A stretch of DNA of 15,909 nt from Fimbriimonadaceae bacterium (GCA_025451715.1 JANWJY010000023.1:1-15909); one strand, 5' to 3'; numbered from the stretch's first letter, positions 1 to 8,991 are shown. Notes: a model not told the origin generated them from the sequence alone. Numbers and translations are program-made.

Positions 1-1648
<1,648 letters not shown>

Positions 1649-1657
1649 GTGGACACA

Positions 1658-1663
1658 AGTTTA
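1658..1663 (-). promoter_or_regulatory. possible -10 hexamer of uvrB
   Basis: TAAACT on the minus strand lies 9 nt before the uvrB ATG. No matching TTGACA-like -35 is evident, so this is weak taken alone; it is listed because the same geometry recurs at other genes in the window. Confidence 0.3.
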
Positions 1664-1691
1664 CTATCTCTGGTGACCGATGTGGGGCCCT

Positions 1692-4046
1692 TCACTTCCT
1701 CGGCCGCACGGTTCGCACGCCGAACACCCCACCGGCCATTGCGCCCGGCTTCGCCTGCACCCGCACGGTCACCTTCTCCTTTCCCTTCGTCATATCCAAG
1801 GGCAGGTCGTGGACCACATCGAAGAACTCGCCCTGCTTTTCCGCAGCAAGCCGTTGGGTCGCGAGCACCTTTCCATCGACGAGGATGTCGAATACGCGGT
1901 TTCCGCCGTCGCTTCCCCAATAAGTCATCATCAGTTGGTTCGGCCCCTCCGGATCGACCTTGATGTCGAACTCGAACCATCCTCCGTCTCGCGCGTCGCG
2001 CCAACGTTTCTCATTGAGCACGCCCGTGAACGAGTTCTCGCTCTTCAGATTGTTGCTCCGGGCCGCGCGCTGCGAACCAACGTCCACGGTTTCCACAGTG
2101 CGTGCATCAAGTGCCCGCACCCGCTCCTTCTCCGCAAGAAACGACGCTTCTCGCGACTCCCATTCGGCCGTGGTCAAGACATCGAAGAACACCGAGTACC
2201 GTCCCTCAGTCACCATATAGAGAGGTACCAAGTTAATGTTCGCTGGACGCATGTTCTTCGTCGCGAACCGCCACCACTCAGTGTCTGAGCCATCGCTTGT
2301 CTCCAATTGCCCGATCACCGCAGGCGAGAGTCCGTGGCTCGACACTGCATCGTTCCAAACACCCGCCATCACGAGCGGGCCATACCGGTATGCGACCCGC
2401 TTGGGATTGTCAGGCATCGGCGCCGTCTTCAACTCGATCGGCGCGCCCACCTCAATCACCGTTGTCTTCGTCCACGTCATGTCCAGTTCCAAGTACTTGC
2501 CAGGCTCCACACCCATCCAAGACATCCCATTGTTCAGTCGCCATATCCCACTTTCGCCCCATCCAGGCGAACGAACGGCTAACTTCAACTTTCGTGGCGA
2601 CTCCATCTCAAAAGTAATCTTCAAGTTGAACGACTCTGGCAACGCGCACTCCACTTTGACCTTCACGCCCTTCTCCTTCCAGTCCAACTCCGACGAGATG
2701 AACTGGTCGATGTACAGCGTGTCCCCGTCCTCATAGAAAACCGCACCGCCGTACTTCGCGTGGTTCTCCATCCCCGACCCGTGGCAGCACGTGAAGTTGT
2801 CCAACGGCCCGCTGAACTGCTTTCGCACCCCCATCCCCAGCGGCAAGAAGTAAGTCACGCCGTACGAAGTGGGATTGACCGACGCCAGGATGTGGTTCCA
2901 CAGGGCCCGCTCGTAATAGTCCCCCAGCTCCACCGATGGCGATAGACAATAAAGGTGCTGCGTCAGCTTCAGCATGTTGTGCGTGTTGCACGTCTCCGTT
3001 GTGTTCGACCCGATCCGCGCCGACAACTGCCTGGGCGGTCCAAAGTACTCGCCCATCGTGTTCCCGCCGTTCACATAAGTGTGGTCCTCCACCACCTCCT
3101 TCCAGAAGTTCGTCGCGATGTCTCCAAACCGCTTCTCGCCGGAGAGCTCGTACTCCCGTACCGCGCCGATGACCTTCGGCACCTGCGTGTTCCCGTGCAG
3201 CCCCGTCAACCGACGCTCACCCTTCTCCAGCGGGTCTAAAACCCGCGCGTGGTGGAACTTCATCGCAAGGTCAAGGTACTTCTTCTCGCCCGTGTACGCG
3301 TAGAGGTTCGCGAGCACCTCGTTCATCCCCCCGTGCTCGGTCGCCAGCATCCGCTGCCAAAGCTCGGGCGTCAAGCCACGAGTCACCTCGATCGCCCAGT
3401 CGCCGAGCCGTGATGCAATCGCCAAAGCGTCCGAAGAGTCACAGTACAGATACGCCGCCTGAAGCCCGTCGAGCAGCTTGTGCTGGTTGTACCAAGGCAC
3501 CCAGATCCCATTGAGGTTGAACGGCTGCGACCGCACCTCGCCCTTAGCGATCTCATCCCAGACGCGCGCAGCCTCAGGAAAGCCAGCGATCATCCCATCG
3601 GGCCGCGCCGACTGGCACTTCTTCAGCTCAGCGACGATCGCCTGGACCTTCGCAAGAAGCTTCTCATCCCCGGTCGCCGCGTACATCTGCGAACACGCCG
3701 TCAGATAGTGGCCGAGCGAGTGACCCGCGATGTCCATCCGCTCCCAACCGCCGTACGCCTCGCCCTTCGGCTCCAGGCCCGCGTTCTTGTAGAACCCGTT
3801 CAAGAGCCGGAACACGTCGAGCGTCAAGAGGTAAGCGTGGTCCGCGTCCTGCGCCTTCTTAAACGGCCCATCGAGAAGCCGAACGCGGTCCAGAGCGAAG
3901 GGCCTTGCCTTCAGCTCGACGACTGGCTTCACCTTCACCTTCACCTTCCCCTCCATCGACCGCGCCAACGCATCGACCTGTGCGGACGAGCCCACGCCGA
4001 GGGCAATGAGAGAGGTCGCACAAAGCACGCGAATCATATGGATCAT
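1692..4046 (-). CDS. secreted glycoside hydrolase family 127 (beta-L-arabinofuranosidase/DUF1680) protein
   Basis: This 784-residue protein is of the GH127/DUF1680 type, whose characterised members remove beta-L-arabinofuranose from plant glycans. A hydrophobic leader (about residues 4-22, ending SSAQ) predicts export. The alpha/alpha-barrel region carries typical stretches such as RLLDGPF (56-62), AGHSLGHYLTA (107-117), WYNQHKLLDGLQAAY (185-199) and HGNTQVPK (284-291). The metal-thiolate site of the characterised Bifidobacterium enzyme HypBA1 (Glu-x-Cys plus a Cys-Cys pair) is matched by E351-T-C353 and C420-C421, so the enzyme should be catalytically competent. The C-terminal part (about 630-784) is beta-rich and non-catalytic. 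The ATG at 4046 is preceded at 8 nt by TGTGATAAC (extended -10 like) and has no Shine-Dalgarno; an ATG three codons later is the alternative. Substrate specificity cannot be read from sequence; other pentose-containing glycans are possible. Confidence 0.92.
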   Translation of the reverse strand: MIHMIRVLCATSLIALGVGSSAQVDALARSMEGKVKVKVKPVVELKARPFALDRVRLLDGPFKKAQDADHAYLLTLDVFRLLNGFYKNAGLEPKGEAYGGWERMDIAGHSLGHYLTACSQMYAATGDEKLLAKVQAIVAELKKCQSARPDGMIAGFPEAARVWDEIAKGEVRSQPFNLNGIWVPWYNQHKLLDGLQAAYLYCDSSDALAIASRLGDWAIEVTRGLTPELWQRMLATEHGGMNEVLANLYAYTGEKKYLDLAMKFHHARVLDPLEKGERRLTGLHGNTQVPKVIGAVREYELSGEKRFGDIATNFWKEVVEDHTYVNGGNTMGEYFGPPRQLSARIGSNTTETCNTHNMLKLTQHLYCLSPSVELGDYYERALWNHILASVNPTSYGVTYFLPLGMGVRKQFSGPLDNFTCCHGSGMENHAKYGGAVFYEDGDTLYIDQFISSELDWKEKGVKVKVECALPESFNLKITFEMESPRKLKLAVRSPGWGESGIWRLNNGMSWMGVEPGKYLELDMTWTKTTVIEVGAPIELKTAPMPDNPKRVAYRYGPLVMAGVWNDAVSSHGLSPAVIGQLETSDGSDTEWWRFATKNMRPANINLVPLYMVTEGRYSVFFDVLTTAEWESREASFLAEKERVRALDARTVETVDVGSQRAARSNNLKSENSFTGVLNEKRWRDARDGGWFEFDIKVDPEGPNQLMMTYWGSDGGNRVFDILVDGKVLATQRLAAEKQGEFFDVVHDLPLDMTKGKEKVTVRVQAKPGAMAGGVFGVRTVRPRK

Positions 4047-4054
4047 GTTCAGAG

Positions 4055-4060
4055 GTTATC
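4055..4060 (-). promoter_or_regulatory. -10 element of the GH127 gene (extended -10, short or no leader)
   Basis: GATAAC preceded by TGT on the minus strand, ending 8 nt before the ATG at 4046. With a start site about 7 nt downstream of a -10, the mRNA would begin at or next to the start codon. It lies in the 101-bp divergent region shared with the VOC gene. Confidence 0.45.
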
Positions 4061-4133
4061 ACACCTTCAGTCGGACGCTGCATTCCGCACTTGACTGTCG
4101 CAACCTACCACCCGACAACCCAGTATCATGTAT

Positions 4134-4140
4134 GGAAAGG
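4134..4140 (+). promoter_or_regulatory. ribosome binding site of the VOC gene
   Basis: GGAAAGG lies 7 nt before the ATG at 4148. It decides the start: an upstream in-frame start at 4091 has no such site and would add a non-conserved N-terminal tail. Confidence 0.7.
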
Positions 4141-4147
4141 TGTGACA

Positions 4148-4498
4148 ATGCCCAACCTCATCTCACACATCGAGATCGCTGGCCCGAACGGGAACAAGCT
4201 CCGTGACTTCTACTCTGGCCTCTTCGGCTGGTCGATCGAAGTCAAGAAGGAGCACGGATTTGACTACGGGTGGTTCAGCCCACCGTTCACCGAGACCGTC
4301 ACCGGCGGACTTCGATACGAGCCGGAGGGAAAGGCGGAGACCGTCTTCTACGTCAGCGTCGAAGACCTCGAAGAGACCGTAAAGCTTGCCGAAGCGCTAG
4401 GTGGAACGGTACGCATCCCGCCGATGGACGGCGCGGGCAGGCGCTTCGCAATGGTCGAGGACCCCGACGGCAATCCCGTGGGCCTCATCCAGTCCTAG
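4148..4498 (+). CDS. VOC (glyoxalase/bleomycin-resistance fold) family protein
   Basis: A 116-residue single-domain protein of the vicinal-oxygen-chelate superfamily. The N-terminus (ISHIEIAGPNGNKLRDFY, then LFGW) is the usual first strand plus helix, and the C-terminus carries the conserved VEDPDGNPVGL strand at about residues 103-113. The family contains metal-dependent lyases, dioxygenases and resistance proteins. His7 and the late-strand positions could belong to a metal site, but Gln115 stands where a metal-binding Glu is common, so activity is uncertain. The start is set by the ribosome binding site at 4134-4140. The gene is divergent from the GH127 gene and convergent with the TMTC-like gene, with which it shares the four bases CTAG as opposing stop codons. 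Substrate unknown. Confidence 0.88.
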   Translation: MPNLISHIEIAGPNGNKLRDFYSGLFGWSIEVKKEHGFDYGWFSPPFTETVTGGLRYEPEGKAETVFYVSVEDLEETVKLAEALGGTVRIPPMDGAGRRFAMVEDPDGNPVGLIQS

Positions 4499-6345
4499 AG
4501 CCTTGACGAAGCGTATTCTCGCATTCGGAGCGTCTCAGGGTCGCTCCAGCCTTCCGTTGCGGCGAGGTAATCCTTGAAAGCAGCATCGGACTTCTCGTAC
4601 TCACCCATCTCTGTATAGAGTTGACCGAGCAAGAACAGTGCTTTACGTCCCGCAGGGATGGGGGAGTTTGCCGCCTCGCTTCGAATCGACTCCAGCGCTG
4701 CTGCGGCCCTCTCACGATCGCCCGACAAGACACGGGCCGTGGCGACGTTCATCCTTCCTTCAACTTTGTAGCCAGGATTGCGGTCGATCTCACCCTCGAA
4801 CACCCCTACGGCGTCCTCATAGCGGTTCAGCTTGACGTACATGTCGGCCAACTGGCCGGCCGCGATCGTCGTGTCGGTACCGGTCGCAATCGCGCGCATC
4901 AGTGCCGACTCAGCTTCCTCATAGTCATAGAGATCCTTGTAGACCATTCCGAGGATGGTCAGCGGCCGGCTCGCCTTGGGGCCGAGACTCACGGCCTTCT
5001 CTGCGTACGCCACCGCCTCCTGCGGCGACTCGTTCATGCGCAGGGACTCTGCGAGCATCATGTTCGCCATCATTCCGTTCGGGTCTGTCACGACGCCCCT
5101 CCGCCATAGGGCGACGTCGCTCAACCAAACGTTGTTGTACAACATGCTCATGACGGCCAAGCCGACGGCGGCTGTAAGGCCGCCAACGGTTATTCCGTTC
5201 CAAGCAAATCCCTGGATATCTGTCTTGTGCACCTTAGATGCGACGAAATCGAGCAGCAGTGCGACCAGGCCCAACAACGGCAGATACAGGTACCTGTCGC
5301 GCACGACGTGTTCCGGATTGAACGCACGGATGTAGAAAGCGGGAAGAATGAAGAGCATGACCGCGAGCGCCGCCGCCCAACGCGCGTTCAATCGTGCGAG
5401 CCAAACAAGCCCAACTGCCACCAAGACGGTAAATGCAAGTGGCATCCAAAACGCCATCAGCGTCATGTCGGACGACGAAATCGCTCGAAGTGGATACGCT
5501 GAAGACAGCCAGAACGGCGCAATAGATTGTTTGAAGTAAAACAGGACGAGTTCTGGGACGCTGAGAATCACGCTCGAGAGTGGGAGCACGCTCTGATCAC
5601 CGACCGAGTACGCCCCTAAGAAGACGCCACGTACCACGAAGAACAGGGCGACGACGCCGACAAACGGTAGAGAAAACCGAAATGAGCGAGCGAGTGCGTC
5701 CAGGCGGGCTTCGCTCTTCGACATCGCGAACTCGATGATAAGGACTGCAGGCACCATCATCAGCGCCGCTTCCTTGCTACCCAACGCCAGCAAGGTCGAA
5801 CCGAGCGCAATCACCCAGCCCTTGAGCGACGGAGTGGCGCGAAGGCCAAGGTAGGTATCTAAAGATACAAGCAGGAATGCCGCCATAAGCAGGTCCGGCG
5901 AGCCGGCGAGCCACGTGACGGATTCGACGTGAACGGGGTGCGCGGCGAAGATCCAAGTCGTGGCCGCCGCGACTGGCCACGAAAATCCAAGCCTGACCAG
6001 GACTTTCAAAGCAAGCCAGACCACCAGCAAGTGCAGCAGGATGTTGGCAACGTGCCACCCTGCCGGCTCGAACTCGAACACAATGAAGTTTGCGATCGTC
6101 CATGCCGTGAAGACCGGGCGGTAGTAGTTCGAGACTGTATCGAACGACGGCGATTTAAACGCCCATACGTCGCTCGTCAGTGCGGTCGACCAAAGGCCCG
6201 GGTTCTGAATCAGCGGGTTGCGCACGACTTGGTTGAGGTCGTCGTAGACGAACTGCCCCTTGGGAGCGTTCCAAAATGCCAGCCCGACCAAGAGAGCGGC
6301 GATCCCCATGATCACCGATATCGGCCTCTTCGACTCCGGTTCCAT
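4495..6345 (-). CDS. TMTC-like membrane glycosyltransferase (GT-C/PMT type) with C-terminal TPR repeats
   Basis: A 616-residue protein with an N-terminal half of many hydrophobic helices and a soluble C-terminal half. The first loop has FVYDDLNQVVRNP (residues 32-44), matching the acidic FDD motif of GT-C enzymes; HPVHVESVTWLAGSPDLL (136-153) and RDRYLYLP (349-356) are hallmarks of the DUF1736/TMTC group. Eukaryotic TMTC1-4 are protein O-mannosyltransferases using a polyprenyl-phosphate donor; bacterial relatives are mostly uncharacterised. From about residue 420 the sequence forms helical TPR repeats (for example YEEAESALMRAIATG and YEDAVGVFEGEIDRNPG), likely for substrate or partner binding. 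The start at 6345 follows AGGCGG at 9 nt and TAGAAT at 15 nt. The gene is divergent from the symporter. Family assignment is good; sugar donor and acceptor are unknown. Confidence 0.85.
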   Translation of the reverse strand: MEPESKRPISVIMGIAALLVGLAFWNAPKGQFVYDDLNQVVRNPLIQNPGLWSTALTSDVWAFKSPSFDTVSNYYRPVFTAWTIANFIVFEFEPAGWHVANILLHLLVVWLALKVLVRLGFSWPVAAATTWIFAAHPVHVESVTWLAGSPDLLMAAFLLVSLDTYLGLRATPSLKGWVIALGSTLLALGSKEAALMMVPAVLIIEFAMSKSEARLDALARSFRFSLPFVGVVALFFVVRGVFLGAYSVGDQSVLPLSSVILSVPELVLFYFKQSIAPFWLSSAYPLRAISSSDMTLMAFWMPLAFTVLVAVGLVWLARLNARWAAALAVMLFILPAFYIRAFNPEHVVRDRYLYLPLLGLVALLLDFVASKVHKTDIQGFAWNGITVGGLTAAVGLAVMSMLYNNVWLSDVALWRRGVVTDPNGMMANMMLAESLRMNESPQEAVAYAEKAVSLGPKASRPLTILGMVYKDLYDYEEAESALMRAIATGTDTTIAAGQLADMYVKLNRYEDAVGVFEGEIDRNPGYKVEGRMNVATARVLSGDRERAAAALESIRSEAANSPIPAGRKALFLLGQLYTEMGEYEKSDAAFKDYLAATEGWSDPETLRMREYASSRL

Positions 6346-6360
6346 CGGTCTTAGCCGCCT

Positions 6361-6366
6361 ATTCTA
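6361..6366 (-). promoter_or_regulatory. possible -10 hexamer of the TMTC-like gene
   Basis: TAGAAT on the minus strand, ending 15 nt before the ATG at 6345, inside the 67-bp divergent intergenic region. The AGGCGG immediately after it could be a ribosome binding site only if transcription starts further upstream. Confidence 0.3.
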
Positions 6367-6399
6367 CTGGCGAGGAGCAACCAACTCTTGCTTCGGCGG

Positions 6400-6405
6400 T
6401 ATAAC
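6400..6405 (+). promoter_or_regulatory. -10 element of the symporter gene (likely leaderless)
   Basis: TATAAC followed by 7 nt and the GTG at 6413. This supports the GTG start over the long upstream reading frame beginning at 6260, which would overlap the divergent TMTC-like gene by 86 bp. Confidence 0.5.
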
Positions 6406-6412
6406 CGCGCCC

Positions 6413-7693
6413 GTGGCTGCGCGAACGCGGACGTCGAAACTCATCACGATCGGTGGCCCGGTCGGGCTCGCGCTCGGCATCATTCTCGGCACCATGGCCC
6501 ACAACGGAACCGCGCCCTGGATCGCAGACCTGCTCCCTTACATCGACCCCATCGGCCGGATCTGGATGAACGCACTTCGCGTCGCGGTCGTCCCGCTCAC
6601 GGTCTGCCTGCTCGTCGTAGGCGTTTGCAGCCTTCCAAAGGGCAGCACGCTCGGTGCGTGGGGAGCCCGGACGATCGGCTGGTTTGTCGGGCTGTTGGTA
6701 GCGGGAGCCGTGTTCTCCGTCGCAGCGACCCAATCGTACTTCGCATTCAACAAGCCGGCAAAGGTCGAGCTTCCGCCACTTAGTTCGCCCATTGCGGTGA
6801 ATGAAGTCTCCGAGAACTGGGTCGATGACATTCTTCCGTCGAACGCCATTGCCGCCGCCGCAGCCGGAGACGTGCTCCCGCTCGCCGTCATCGCTGTGCT
6901 GTTCGGCCTCGCGCTCCGTGCCCTCGGTGAAGAACGAAGGAAACCAGTCGAAGCCGTGTTCATCGGCGTGCGCGATGCTGTACTTGTATTCGTCAACTGG
7001 GTGATCCTCGCTATCCCCATTGGCGCGTTTGCTCTCACCTTCTCTTTCGCCGTCGAAAGCGGACTCGAAACGGCAGGGGCGCTCGCCCACTTTACGGTCT
7101 ACGTCTGCGTGCTCATGCTCATCGTGCTCGCTGCGCTCGTGCTTGCTACGATCATCGTCTCACGTCGAGGAACCTCGGCGATCATCGCCGCCATATCGCC
7201 GCTCATCGCCGTCGCCGTGGGCACTCGCTCGTCCCTCGCCTCGCTCCCGAGCCTCGTCCAAAGCGCGGGCCAGATCGAACTCCCCGACCCTGCGACCGAG
7301 ATCGTGCTCCCGACCGCCGTCAGCATATTCAAGATCAATCGCACGATCTCTTCGACAGTGAAGATCCTGTTCATGGCCTCGATCGTCGGCGTCGTGGTTT
7401 CTCCGCAGGCGCTCATCGTGTTCATAGCCACGGTCATCCTCCTGAGTTTTGCCACACCAGGAATCCCGGCGGGGGGAAGCAACAGCACGATGGGCGCGTA
7501 CATCGCAGCGGGAGTGCCGATTGAGGCAGTCGTCCTCTTTGAGGTCACAGAAGGAATCACCGACATTGTCAAGACGCCGCTCAACGTCGTCGCGGACTTC
7601 GCCGTAGCCGTGTTCGTCTCCCGCAGCTTCGCGCCTAGCCGAACGCGAACTTCTTCGACTCTTTCAGCAGTTTCCGAAGAACCGGCTGGTTGA
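6413..7693 (+). CDS. dicarboxylate/amino acid:cation symporter (DAACS/SDF family), divergent
   Basis: A 426-residue polytopic inner-membrane protein of the GltPh/EAAT fold. Aligning by eye to GltPh, hairpin 1 keeps TRSSLASLP (residues 271-279), hairpin 2 keeps TPGIPAGG (348-355), and TM8 keeps D384, T388, N391 and D395 (GltPh D394, T398, N401, D405). However, the GltPh side-chain-binding R397 is K387, and the TM7 NMDGT cation-site motif is replaced by FKINR (306-310). Substrate and ion coupling therefore probably differ from classical glutamate/aspartate transport. The GTG at 6413 was chosen because TATAAC lies 7 nt upstream and because it removes a non-conserved 51-residue extension. The last 59 bp overlap the convergent DUF1801 gene, and the final ~20 residues are Ser/Thr-rich and unlikely to be conserved. 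Family certain, function in detail unknown. Confidence 0.9.
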   Translation: MAARTRTSKLITIGGPVGLALGIILGTMAHNGTAPWIADLLPYIDPIGRIWMNALRVAVVPLTVCLLVVGVCSLPKGSTLGAWGARTIGWFVGLLVAGAVFSVAATQSYFAFNKPAKVELPPLSSPIAVNEVSENWVDDILPSNAIAAAAAGDVLPLAVIAVLFGLALRALGEERRKPVEAVFIGVRDAVLVFVNWVILAIPIGAFALTFSFAVESGLETAGALAHFTVYVCVLMLIVLAALVLATIIVSRRGTSAIIAAISPLIAVAVGTRSSLASLPSLVQSAGQIELPDPATEIVLPTAVSIFKINRTISSTVKILFMASIVGVVVSPQALIVFIATVILLSFATPGIPAGGSNSTMGAYIAAGVPIEAVVLFEVTEGITDIVKTPLNVVADFAVAVFVSRSFAPSRTRTSSTLSAVSEEPAG

Positions 7694-8015
7694 CGTCGTC
7701 CCACTTCTTGAAGCGTATGCACGACTTGCCAACGCTGACCTTTCCAAGTTGTGACGCGTACTGTTCCGGCAACATCCCCTTGTCGTTCACGCCGCAACAA
7801 TAGACCCCGAGCGACGCCTTGTTGCACGCCATCCCTACCATGAACCACTCACCCTCGCACGTCTGTCCCTTGTAGTGGAACTTCCCGAACCCGATGTAGT
7901 TACCGATAACGAACGGCTCCAAGTCGGGCCGGGCCTTCCGGATGAAGTCGTAGATCTCACGCGCCTCTTCCTTGCGCGGGCCCTTGATCGCTGCGAGGTA
8001 CTTTTCTGGTGTCAC
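7635..8015 (-). CDS. DUF1801 (YdhG-like) domain protein
   Basis: A 126-residue small cytosolic protein. The opening MTPEKYLAAI...R, the segment RKARPDLEPFVIGNYIGFGKFHY and the central GVYCCGVNDKG strand fit the DUF1801 fold, whose biochemical function is unknown. The lysine-rich tail (KWDDVNQPVLRKLLKESKK) corresponds to the family's last helix. The GTG start at 8015 lies 12 nt after the stop of the upstream minus-strand gene, with AGAGG 4 nt before it, so co-transcription is likely. A TAAAAT hexamer over the preceding stop codon could also serve as its own -10. Its 3' end overlaps the convergent symporter gene by 59 bp. Confidence 0.82.
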   Translation of the reverse strand: MTPEKYLAAIKGPRKEEAREIYDFIRKARPDLEPFVIGNYIGFGKFHYKGQTCEGEWFMVGMACNKASLGVYCCGVNDKGMLPEQYASQLGKVSVGKSCIRFKKWDDVNQPVLRKLLKESKKFAFG

Positions 8016-8024
8016 AGAACCTCT

Positions 8025-8030
8025 ATTTTA
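8025..8030 (-). promoter_or_regulatory. possible internal -10 hexamer before the DUF1801 gene
   Basis: TAAAAT on the minus strand, overlapping the TAA stop of the upstream gene and ending 9 nt before the GTG at 8015. Weak; the AGAGG in between gives an alternative explanation as a ribosome binding site. Confidence 0.25.
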
Positions 8031-8516
8031 CCTATCCTTCCGACTAACGACTCTGATCACGACGATCATGAGCGCGAGTGTCGCCAAAACTGCGAGCGCT
8101 GGCACCGGAGTGTTCCCGCTTCGCAAAGCGGCAATCCCAACGACGACCAACATCGCCATCGCCATCGCCACACCCATCCTTCGGCCGCGCGAACGCATGC
8201 GTCGGCTGTTTGTCCAATGCATGCTGGAATAGAAGTCGCCGAATCGTGAGTCCGAGTTCTCGGCGCGGCGGCGCAGTTCATCGTTCTCCCTCTCTAGTGC
8301 GTCCAACCGCTCCTTGAGCTGTCGTTCAGATTCTGCTGTCCGGACTTCGCGCAACATCCTCGTCACGACGGCTGGTTCCACCTGCAGAGCCTCAGCGACG
8401 TCGGCGACGGTCGAGCGAGTGTCGTTTCCCGCCTGCCCCTCGCCATACCGCTTGACGATCGACTGCACCTCTTCCTCGGTCAGCCGCTCGTATGTGCCCT
8501 CAAACCTTTCGTTCAC
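8028..8516 (-). CDS. helix-turn-helix-like / coiled-coil / two-TM membrane protein, function unknown
   Basis: I do not recognise a named family. The 162-residue protein has three visible parts. Residues 1-58 are predicted helical, with a segment (STVADVAEALQVEPAVVTRML, about 35-55) that reads like a helix-turn-helix. Residues 60-86 (SERQLKERLDALERENDELRRR) form a charged coiled coil. After a basic RRMRSRGRRM linker come two hydrophobic helices at about 114-131 and 137-156, followed by a basic tail (SRKDR). This suggests a cytoplasmic sensor or DNA-binding head tethered to the inner membrane. The GTG at 8516 is chosen because AAGGAG lies 8 nt upstream at 8525-8530; the longer frame to 8648 is not conserved-looking and starts upstream of the likely transcript. 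It is probably the first gene of a two-gene unit with DUF1801. Confidence 0.75.
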   Translation of the reverse strand: MNERFEGTYERLTEEEVQSIVKRYGEGQAGNDTRSTVADVAEALQVEPAVVTRMLREVRTAESERQLKERLDALERENDELRRRAENSDSRFGDFYSSMHWTNSRRMRSRGRRMGVAMAMAMLVVVGIAALRSGNTPVPALAVLATLALMIVVIRVVSRKDR

Positions 8517-8524
8517 CGTCCGCG

Positions 8525-8530
8525 CTCCTT
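8525..8530 (-). promoter_or_regulatory. ribosome binding site fixing the 8516 start
   Basis: AAGGAG on the minus strand, 8 nt before the GTG at 8516; one of the strongest Shine-Dalgarno matches in the window. Confidence 0.7.
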
Positions 8531-8591
8531 CACATGCGATAGTACCAACGGCGGCGCGGCCGGGATGCGACTGTGGGCTTAAAGTAAATGT

Positions 8592-8615
8592 CCCCACCGG
8601 ACACCGGGCAAGGGG
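8592..8615 (-). other. GC-rich hairpin in the 8516 gene leader
   Basis: In the minus-strand transcript, CCCC, an UUGC bulge, CCGG, a UGU loop, CCGG, one U and GGGG can fold into an interrupted stem. It lies midway between the promoter at 8648-8676 and the start codon. Structure is visible in sequence; any regulatory role is inference. Confidence 0.3.
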
Positions 8616-8647
8616 AGAGCAAATCCCGGGGCGATGAGGACAACCCA

Positions 8648-8676
8648 ACTATACGCCATGATTCCTGCCCTGTCAA
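8648..8676 (-). promoter_or_regulatory. consensus sigma-70 promoter for the 8516 gene
   Basis: On the minus strand TTGACA (8676-8671), a 17-nt spacer and TATAGT (8653-8648). This is the only perfect -35/-10 pair I found in the window. Transcription would begin near 8641, giving a leader of about 125 nt ahead of the GTG at 8516. Confidence 0.65.
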
Positions 8677-8991
8677 CCCATCCCGCCCCAGTCCCGGCAT
8701 TTTTTTCATACTTGGGCGGATCCAGGCGTCGGGGGAATCTCTCGCATCTTCGACAACTCGCTCATCGCGCGTCGGAGAACGGGCTTTCAAGCTTCAGCAA
8801 AGCGCCTGCGAGAGTGGAGCAAGCACACACACATCAAGTTGAATTCTCGCATGAATGACTTCTCATTTGAGGATTGCCAGTCGCGTCAGTTGAATGCGAA
8901 ACTCTTGCAGACCAGATAACAACCGCGCATTCCACACGCAGAAAAAAAACTCTGAATGAACCAAAATCGCTGAGACTTAATGCTTTTTGCA
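8677..8991. other. non-coding stretch, no gene recognised
   Basis: About 315 bp between the divergent promoters. It is less GC-rich than the flanking genes, with homopolymer tracts (a T7 run near 8700 and an A8 run near 8942). TCTCGCAT occurs at 8740-8747 and 8845-8852 and its inverse TGCGAGA at 8807-8813. Small reading frames here have no ribosome binding site and low-complexity translations. I see no tRNA, tmRNA or terminator; a small RNA cannot be excluded. Confidence 0.4.

Noticed and set aside
4091..4147. Upstream start for the VOC protein and a TTGACT -35 candidate
   Set aside because: GGAAAGG 7 nt before the ATG at 4148 supports the shorter protein; no -10 lies at the right distance from TTGACT.
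6359..7090. 243-codon minus-strand frame opposite the symporter
   Set aside because: Highly charged D/E/R composition typical of the antisense of membrane-protein codons; the sense strand has clear DAACS motifs.
8530..8790. 86-codon minus-strand frame upstream of the 8516 gene
   Set aside because: It starts upstream of the consensus promoter, has no ribosome binding site and no recognisable protein features.
8820..8925. Possible tRNA/tmRNA-like bits (GTTGAATTC, GCAGACCA)
   Set aside because: No acceptor or anticodon stems could be paired around them.
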